DNA from: Lytechinus variegatus
Taxonomy: Eukaryota; Echinodermata; Echinoidea; Temnopleuroida; Toxopneustidae
NCBI RefSeq assembly: GCF_018143015.1
Contig: NC_054741.1
Span: 18,843,736-18,907,735 of the forward strand
Length of the DNA stretch: 64,000 bases
Direction: 5' to 3'
Below, in pieces: positions 58,793-64,000 of this stretch. A program made the translations under genes and the position numbers. The notes under the pieces were generated by a model. That model did no database searches. It was not told where the DNA came from and was given only the letters and a program-made list of their open reading frames with translations. Numbering within the stretch: the first letter of the stretch is position 1; each line of letters opens with the position of its first letter.

Positions 58793-58982
58793 TTTATTAG
58801 GCAAAGTTGCTTTCTTTCCTTCTGGCCATACTTTGTGTGTTTGCATGTGCTTCTTGACATTTGACTTCTGAGCGAATGCTCTCCCGCATACAATGCACTG
58901 AAATGGTTTCTCTCCCGTGTGACTGCGTAGATGCTGATTCAGGTCAAAGTTCTTTGCAAACGTCCTGTCGCAGTAGTTGCAT
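58793..58982 (-). CDS. ZNF341: ZNF341 coding exon 5: two linked zinc fingers
   Basis: This exon encodes residues 323-385. Finger [21 protein letters not shown] (323-343) is joined by a TGEKPF linker to finger CIVCGRAF...VKKHMQTH (351-371), then KVWPEGKK. Nearly the whole segment is conserved in human ZNF341 as I recall it, which makes this the strongest orthology block. Acceptor tatcctcag|A, donor AATAAA|gtaagt. Confidence 0.95.
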
Positions 58983-59569
58983 CTGAGGATAAAGATTACT
59001 TTCCATCAGTACGTTTCTTAACATCACAAAAAATACATGTTTTACATCAATTTTCTATAAGTACCTATCCATTTTGTGCAATAGTCTTTTATTACCGTAT
59101 TTATAAACATCCAGGACCTGAAATATTACAGAATCCGTATACCCCCCCCCATATGAAAAGAAAAAGGATTATAGATTTATATGGTAATAACATTATACCC
59201 AGGGAGGCAAAACATTCTCCATCAAATTTAATAAAGGACTAGAATCAAGTCATTTTGAAATCAAGATGTCTAAATATCTCTGTAGTTAGTCTTACAATTC
59301 TACTGATATATACCCAGTATATAACTCTAAAACTATTCAGGGTTAAAATTTCTACAGTACATTAAGAATCTATCAGGATGAACTACTTACAAAAAATGAT
59401 TATGGCACACATCACAAAGCTTTAGCAATTAGTATGAATATATTTTTATTGCTCTTTTCATCCCCTAATTACAATTATCTCTTTCTAAATATGCAATCCA
59501 AACTTTCAAAGTTACAGGTCTCTATTCTATTACTACAAATTCTTCTGCACAAAGGGATAGTCTGCTTAC
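58983..59569 (-). other. ZNF341: ZNF341 intron 4
   Basis: Donor gtaagc, acceptor cctcag. A run of nine C lies at 59142-59150. No exon or clear repeat otherwise. Confidence 0.8.
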
Positions 59570-59892
59570 CTGAGTTTCCCCGTCTTCTTACTCTCAGCCT
59601 CTCCCCTACGCTTCCTCCTGGCAGTGAGGCTGTAGATATGATCAGGTCTGTTCAGGGGGTCACCTCCATCACCGTTACCTTGAACCAGGTTGGTCATGGG
59701 AGCAATACGGGTGAGTTCCTGCACCCCCGAGGTCCTAGGGGGTTGTGGCATGATGGCGGCAGGTTGTATCAGGGTTTGTCCTTGCTGCTGCTGTTGCTGC
59801 TGCAGGAGGGTCTGCTCCTGCTGGTTTGAGTTGGGGAGTACCTGCTGCAAAGTGATGTTGCCATTGGGTTGAACTATCTGAATGTTGGTCAC
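59570..59892 (-). CDS. ZNF341: ZNF341 coding exon 4: Gln-rich region and basic motif
   Basis: This exon encodes residues 215-321 and two bases of codon 322. It starts VTNIQIVQPNGN and is Gln-rich, with a run of seven Q encoded by mixed CAG/CAA. It ends in a basic TARRKRRGEAESKK segment, probably nuclear-localising, just before the exon 5 fingers. Acceptor tttctag|GTG, donor CTCAG|gtaagc. It is probably a flexible activation-type region, by composition only. Confidence 0.9.
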
Positions 59893-60335
59893 CTAGAAAG
59901 AATTAGAAATTCATGAAGACAGTGAAAAGACAGAATTTTTGGTATTGCTTTGCATTATACTTTGCTATGCATAAGATGGCTACAAAATATGTTTATTGTG
60001 TGTGTAGCAGCAGGGGTGGATCCAGGAATTCCAAAAGGGGGGCACATTTTCCCAAGGAAAAATTTGACATGCAAAAAAAGGGGGGGTACACTTGTGTTTT
60101 AACGGGATGTGCCTGACTTCATTCCGTTATATTCAACATTCAAGAAAAAATTATAAATGCTCATGTTACATATGAAATTTAACTGCAAACATCAAAGTCG
60201 TTACAATATGACCACTTTGATGTATTAATCTGTGCTGTAGATCTAGTCTTTTCTTTAACACATTCATCTATACTAAATTTCACCAACCTGAAAGAAAAAA
60301 GATTGAATAATCTGGCATTACAGAGATGAGCATAC
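59893..60335 (-). other. ZNF341: ZNF341 intron 3
   Basis: Donor gtatgc, acceptor tttctag. A repeat of the type seen at the window start occupies about 59996-60110. Confidence 0.8.
59996..60110 (+). repeat. Dispersed repeat copy (window-start family)
   Basis: 'ggggtggatccaggaattcc', 'ggggggcacattttccc', 'aaggaaaaatttgacatgc' and 'aaaaaaaggggggg' recur from 1-247. It is noncoding. The short open frame over it is not a gene. Confidence 0.65.
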
Positions 60336-60856
60336 CTGACCGATGTTTAGAGTCTGTTGTACAGGGTTAGCAGAGCCCGATGACCCAGCTGACGAACCTC
60401 CTGATGAGACCGGCGTGGTGGAAGTCAGAAGCCTAGAAGCCGCCTGAGACGTGATGAACGGCGCCGAGGAGAGAGAACCAGAGTTCAACAGGGTGTTCTG
60501 AAGCTGCTGAATGTTCTGCTCCACATTGGCAAACTGGGAGATCAGCACCTCCTCTCCAAGCACCATGTTGGACGGTAGCTGCGCCAAGGGGGACGGGGGC
60601 ACCGGCCCGATGCCGGTGCCGCCCAGGGATAGACGGTTCCCCAGCGAGGTCTGGGTGAGGGTGGAGAAGGCACTGTTGACTGAGTGAGGAGCGGCAGCGG
60701 AGATGGGTTGAGGGCGTGGCAGGGTCGTTATGGTCTGTATGGGGTGCGTTGAGATAGGCGGTACGCAGTGATCCCTCTTGTGGTTCATGAAGGAGTTGAG
60801 GGATGTGAACTGCTTCTTGCATTTCCCGCACTGGAATATGTCCTCTTCATCAACAC
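60336..60856 (-). CDS. ZNF341: ZNF341 coding exon 3: N-terminal finger and Ser/Pro/Thr-rich region
   Basis: This exon encodes the end of codon 41 and residues 42-214. It starts VDEEDIFQCGKCKKQFTSL..FMNHKRDHC, a finger with C50, C53, H66 and H70 (C71 adjacent). Human ZNF341 has the close 'DDEDVFLCGKCKKQFNSL' block as I recall. The rest is S/T/P/A/Q-rich and probably disordered. Its local GC and CpG content is high (60580-60720) compared with the introns. Acceptor aataacag|GT, donor GGTCAG|gtatgc. Confidence 0.93.
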
Positions 60857-61956
60857 CTGTTATTAAGACGAAATAAATTACATAATGACAAATCAGTAGT
60901 CCCACCAGACTAACAAAATTCAACCATATATAGTTTTATTCTTCTTCACATGTAAATATAATCAATCTTATTAAGTATAGTTTACCGTGCAGGCTATGTA
61001 CCAGCTAATGAGGAGAGTCTTTTAACAGAAACTTGATTTCTTTTGATAATCCCCAGGCATTAGCTGGCATTCTTTCCTTTTTTTGAGTGATTTTTTTTTT
61101 AATTTGATATTGTATATTGGATGTTGTATGATGATTATTTTTAATGTAATGATTTTGATTATTGTTACAAGTATAATGTGTACCTGGAATTTTGGAAAAA
61201 AAAAAATAATAATAAATAAAATACTGTATTCTAAACATAAGGCCAAATATATTCACAAAAATCTATAATACATATTTTTATTATACATTCATTTATTTAT
61301 ACTATGCCATAACTATATTCACATTTGAGGTGGTTGGTCAGAGGGGAAGGGAGCAACTGAATAGAAGACCTGGAAAATATAAGTGGTGGAGGAGAGTAAG
61401 AGGGTTGGGTTGAGAATGGTGGCTACATTGAATGGAGGAAAGTGGATGGTGATCTCTACAGTGAGGGCAAGGTGAATCCGGCCACCCCCGCAATCGGGGA
61501 CTAAACTGAATTTCTAACCCAGGTGACTGATTAGTTTAGAATAAATATTCAATGGAGTGAAATTGTCAAATCAAAATATCTAAAGGAAACTAGAAATTAA
61601 ATTAATTTAACTACATGTGAAAGGTTTTATACCCCATAGAATAATTTCATCATTTTTATTTCACAAAAAGTATTAATGTCCATAGAATGTGTACATTATC
61701 ATTACCATAAGATGAAGATGATGGAAATGATTATTATTATTAGTACTAGTTATTATCATTACTTGGCCTGCCGCCTGTCATCATTCCTATAAATACCGCT
61801 ATTTTATTATCTTTGCTTTTATAATTTCCATTGTTATCATGATACTCAGGGATAATATATTAATGAATATAATCACAGTTTCAATATATTCAAGTCATTC
61901 AAAACTGATTTATCTTCATCAACAGACATTATATGGAAAATCCAAAAAAGTATTAC
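60857..61956 (-). other. ZNF341: ZNF341 intron 2
   Basis: Donor gtaata, acceptor aacag. AT-rich, with A/T-runs and ATT microsatellite patches (near 61730-61745). Nothing else is recognised. Confidence 0.8.
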
Positions 61957-62046
61957 CTGCATTTGGGTCTTGAACGATGGTTGTCATGGTGCTAGTGGGA
62001 GTGGTCTCTAAAAGACTTTGCATTCCTAGGCCACTCCCATCGATGC
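61957..62046 (-). CDS. ZNF341: ZNF341 coding exon 2
   Basis: This exon encodes the end of codon 11, residues 12-40 and one base. It reads IDGSGLGMQSLLETTPTST and onward to DPNA. It corresponds to the 'MDNQTVLAVQSLLDG' segment of human ZNF341. Acceptor cattcag|GC, donor GCAG|gtaata. Phases match exons 1 and 3 exactly. Confidence 0.88.
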
Positions 62047-63382
62047 CTGAATGAAGAAAGCAACAAATGAATAAATAGTATAAAATTGTTTTCTAAAATC
62101 AAACATCATATAGAAATTTGTACCACCAGCATATTCTAACAATATTTAAGCCAATTTGTTATTAATTTTTAGCAAGCTGTAAGCAAAGTATAGGAGAGCC
62201 AAATCTACAAATGTAATAAGCTCTCAACCTTGTTGGTGAAAAAAAAATCATATTTTTATTTCTGTTATCCTAGTATTTCCAAGGCTATTCTCTTCATTTT
62301 TTTTAAAACATACCGAAGATCATCCTTAATATTTACAAAATCCAATTTCTAGGAGGAAAATCCTTAGTGTCACTTTTCCCTTAAAAATTATACCAAATAA
62401 GATAAAATCCCACTAATTGTCAGCTCTGTAGGCCAAATGAGGATTTCCGCTGAACTTCAGGGGTTGCAGAGCATTTATTTGATTATTTATATGTAAAAAT
62501 ATATCCCCCAATAGATATGCAACATAATGACATTTCATTCATGTGATGAATATATCACATTCTACTATGATCATGAAATTGTCTCAAACTATCAAATCAA
62601 AAGAAACACAAGAATTTACCCATTAACTTATGATTTAGAAAAAAAAATATGTTTATATATTTCACATTTCCCTTTTCATTTTGATATCAACCCTTCGTTA
62701 AATGCATAGAATAAATGGAATGTGACAAGCACTTAAACAATTATGCCCTATGCTAGATGTAAAAACGTTTCCTTTTTGTTCTTATATCTTGGTGATCATA
62801 CAATCTTCACGTTTTTATATTGAAATGCACTGCATATTCTCAGCAACTGTTCTCTGCCGATAAAGCACTGTGATTGGTCGAATCTCTACGACAAAATACC
62901 AATTCATGAATATTCATTTCGTACCGGACAAAGCCAACATGGCGAAGAGTTGTTGTTGCTTTTCCAGCAAGGACTCATACACCCTCAAATTTTGTCTTTG
63001 GAAAAGAGCATGAACATAATTATATGCATATTTATTTCTGATAGCATACTCTTCTATGTCATTTGGCATGTAGAATAAACAATATCAAATTATTATTTGA
63101 TTTATCCTAACTTCATATTTAGGCTGTCAAATGTTGGAAAAATGACAAGCAATTTGGGTTGGCGCACTAAAAACTCACACACTTCCACATCCACACTACA
63201 CTGGCGCTGGCCGCGCTTTGCACACCACTCCAACGTCGGCTCAGTTTTCACACGGGTAAAGGCCGGTTGAAAAGCCGACCATGTACCCCGAGACGACAAT
63301 CGCCCTGTGCGGGCGCATAGACACATATACAAAATTGGAAATTTTTGTACTACTTAAACTCATTGAGGAACAATTTACTTAC
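62047..63382 (-). other. ZNF341: ZNF341 intron 1
   Basis: Donor gtaagt, acceptor cattcag. The part next to exon 1 (63180-63320) is CpG-rich. A cluster with an inverted CCAAT box, the palindrome ATGAATATTCAT and a YY1-like AACATGGCG lies at 62865-62955. The rest is AT-rich. Confidence 0.8.
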
Positions 63383-63540
63383 CAGCGAGGGCATCGAATA
63401 ATGCTTGACTCATCTTATCGCAAAATGTGTCAACTTTGATTCCAGAATTATAAATAAAACATGCGAAAATGAGACAAAGTTCCAGACAGTTGGGTACCGC
63501 GGCAGGGCGTAAAACGAATCGCGAAGCTCAAATCAATTAT
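63180..63540 (-). promoter_or_regulatory. ZNF341: CpG-rich ZNF341 promoter / first-exon region
   Basis: CpG density is high on both sides of coding exon 1: about 14 CpGs at 63190-63310, and more at 63495-63530 ('taccgcggcagggcg', 'cgaatcgcgaag'), against an AT-rich background. A TATA-like 'tttataa' on the - strand lies about 40 bases before the ATG. This fits an unmethylated promoter. The transcription start is not determined. Confidence 0.45.
63383..63413 (-). CDS. ZNF341: ZNF341 coding exon 1
   Basis: The exon encodes MSQALFDALA plus one base (G|gtaagt). Human ZNF341 starts with the similar MAQAIFEALEG (from memory), so the start codon is well supported. The ATG has A at -3. The G joins 'GC' of exon 2 to give Gly11. 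Confidence 0.9.
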
Positions 63541-64000
63541 GCAAATTGGATTGTAAAATGCATATTTATGAGGTTGTGCCCCTTGTGAATGTCATTATTG
63601 GATTTTAGAATAAGATTCATTTCCAAGTAGAAAAAAAGAGAGACATTCCAGTAAATATCTTAGATGGTGAATATGAGTAGTACATGGGTGAAAATGAGAA
63701 GTGCATGTATGCTGTCATTTGGGGGAAAATGGCATGAGGTCTATTATCTAGTAGCTTTAGAATGAAATTTGATCCATTATCAATTTGAGGGGGGTTCTTA
63801 TTTTTATTTGGCAACTAGTCAAATTTGACTATTTTAAATGTGGTGATATATGTAGAAAGAAAAATTAATTATAAAAAATAAAATAAAATTGAATTCTTCA
63901 ATGATATGAATTCTATTTTTGTATTTTTCGCAGGCAAATATGTCTGCTATAATGCATTTTTAAAATCTGATTTCCTTTTAAATCCAATGAATTACAATCT
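63541..64000. other. Sequence upstream of ZNF341, nothing recognised
   Basis: AT-rich sequence without an exon of a neighbouring gene. A 'gaggggggttctta' patch at 63787 may be a fragment of a dispersed repeat. Confidence 0.4.

Larger units (their letters stand above)
54102..63413 (-). other. ZNF341: Gene span: ZNF341 ortholog, nine coding exons
   Basis: Nine exons joined by GT-AG introns of 443-1,336 bases keep one frame throughout: 63413-63383, 62046-61957, 60856-60336, 59892-59570, 58982-58793, 58235-58166, 57504-57365, 56377-56178 and 55368-54102. The product has 943 residues, against about 850 in human as I recall. Start, finger order and linker sequences match vertebrate ZNF341, a nuclear C2H2 factor that activates STAT3 and STAT1 transcription in humans. 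Its role in this organism is unknown. The gene points toward RREB1, and the two stop codons are 7.27 kb apart. Confidence 0.92.

Noticed and set aside
63102..63332. 76-codon - strand open frame as an extra ZNF341 exon
   Set aside because: Exons 1 and 2 join directly in phase and match the human N-terminal order. The frame lies in CpG-rich promoter-proximal DNA.
1..64000. CRISPR arrays, operons, phage or other prokaryotic systems
   Set aside because: The window is clearly an animal nuclear locus with spliced genes. No regularly spaced identical repeats with unique spacers were seen.

Overview
This is an AT-rich animal nuclear window with long introns, GT-AG splice sites and many dispersed repeats. 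The repeat types (MITE-like hairpin elements, a GGTCA-rich diverged tandem repeat, poly-G/poly-C runs, a tRNA-type SINE, a LINE 3' end) and the two proteins point to a deuterostome. From memory of such repeats I think a sea urchin is most likely; the species is not established. No prokaryotic, viral, rRNA, functional tRNA or CRISPR content was seen.

Two multi-exon C2H2 zinc-finger genes account for essentially all the coding sequence I can support, and they converge. On the + strand, an RREB1/Hindsight ortholog has coding exons at 8109-8151, 29705-30705 and 41714-46834. The intron phases fit and the product is 2,054 residues: an N-terminal MSRRKQ motif, a long disordered region, 18 C2H2 fingers and several PxDLS-type CtBP motifs. 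On the - strand, a ZNF341 ortholog has nine coding exons from 63413 down to 54102. Every junction keeps frame and the product is 943 residues with 13 fingers. Its N-terminus, finger order and linkers match vertebrate ZNF341.

Layout: 1-7.2 kb is repeat-rich sequence upstream of RREB1. About 7.2-8.1 kb is its probable promoter and 5' leader. 8.15-29.7 kb is intron 1, 30.7-41.7 kb is intron 2, and 46.8 to about 50.0 kb is the likely 3' UTR. 50.0-53.7 kb is a repeat-bearing intergenic stretch, 53.75-63.41 kb is ZNF341, and a CpG-rich promoter-like segment surrounds its first exon.

Both genes encode sequence-specific transcription regulators. RREB1-family proteins act downstream of Ras/MAPK and recruit co-repressors. 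Vertebrate ZNF341 activates STAT-gene transcription. There is no sign here of an operon-like or novel enzymatic system. The most interesting signals are the MSRRKQ (NuRD-recruiting type) first exon on an RREB1 ortholog, a series of near-perfect RFX X-box palindromes spread over the RREB1 locus, a long foldback built from a short tandem motif in intron 2, and a CpG-dense patch of unknown role just inside intron 1.
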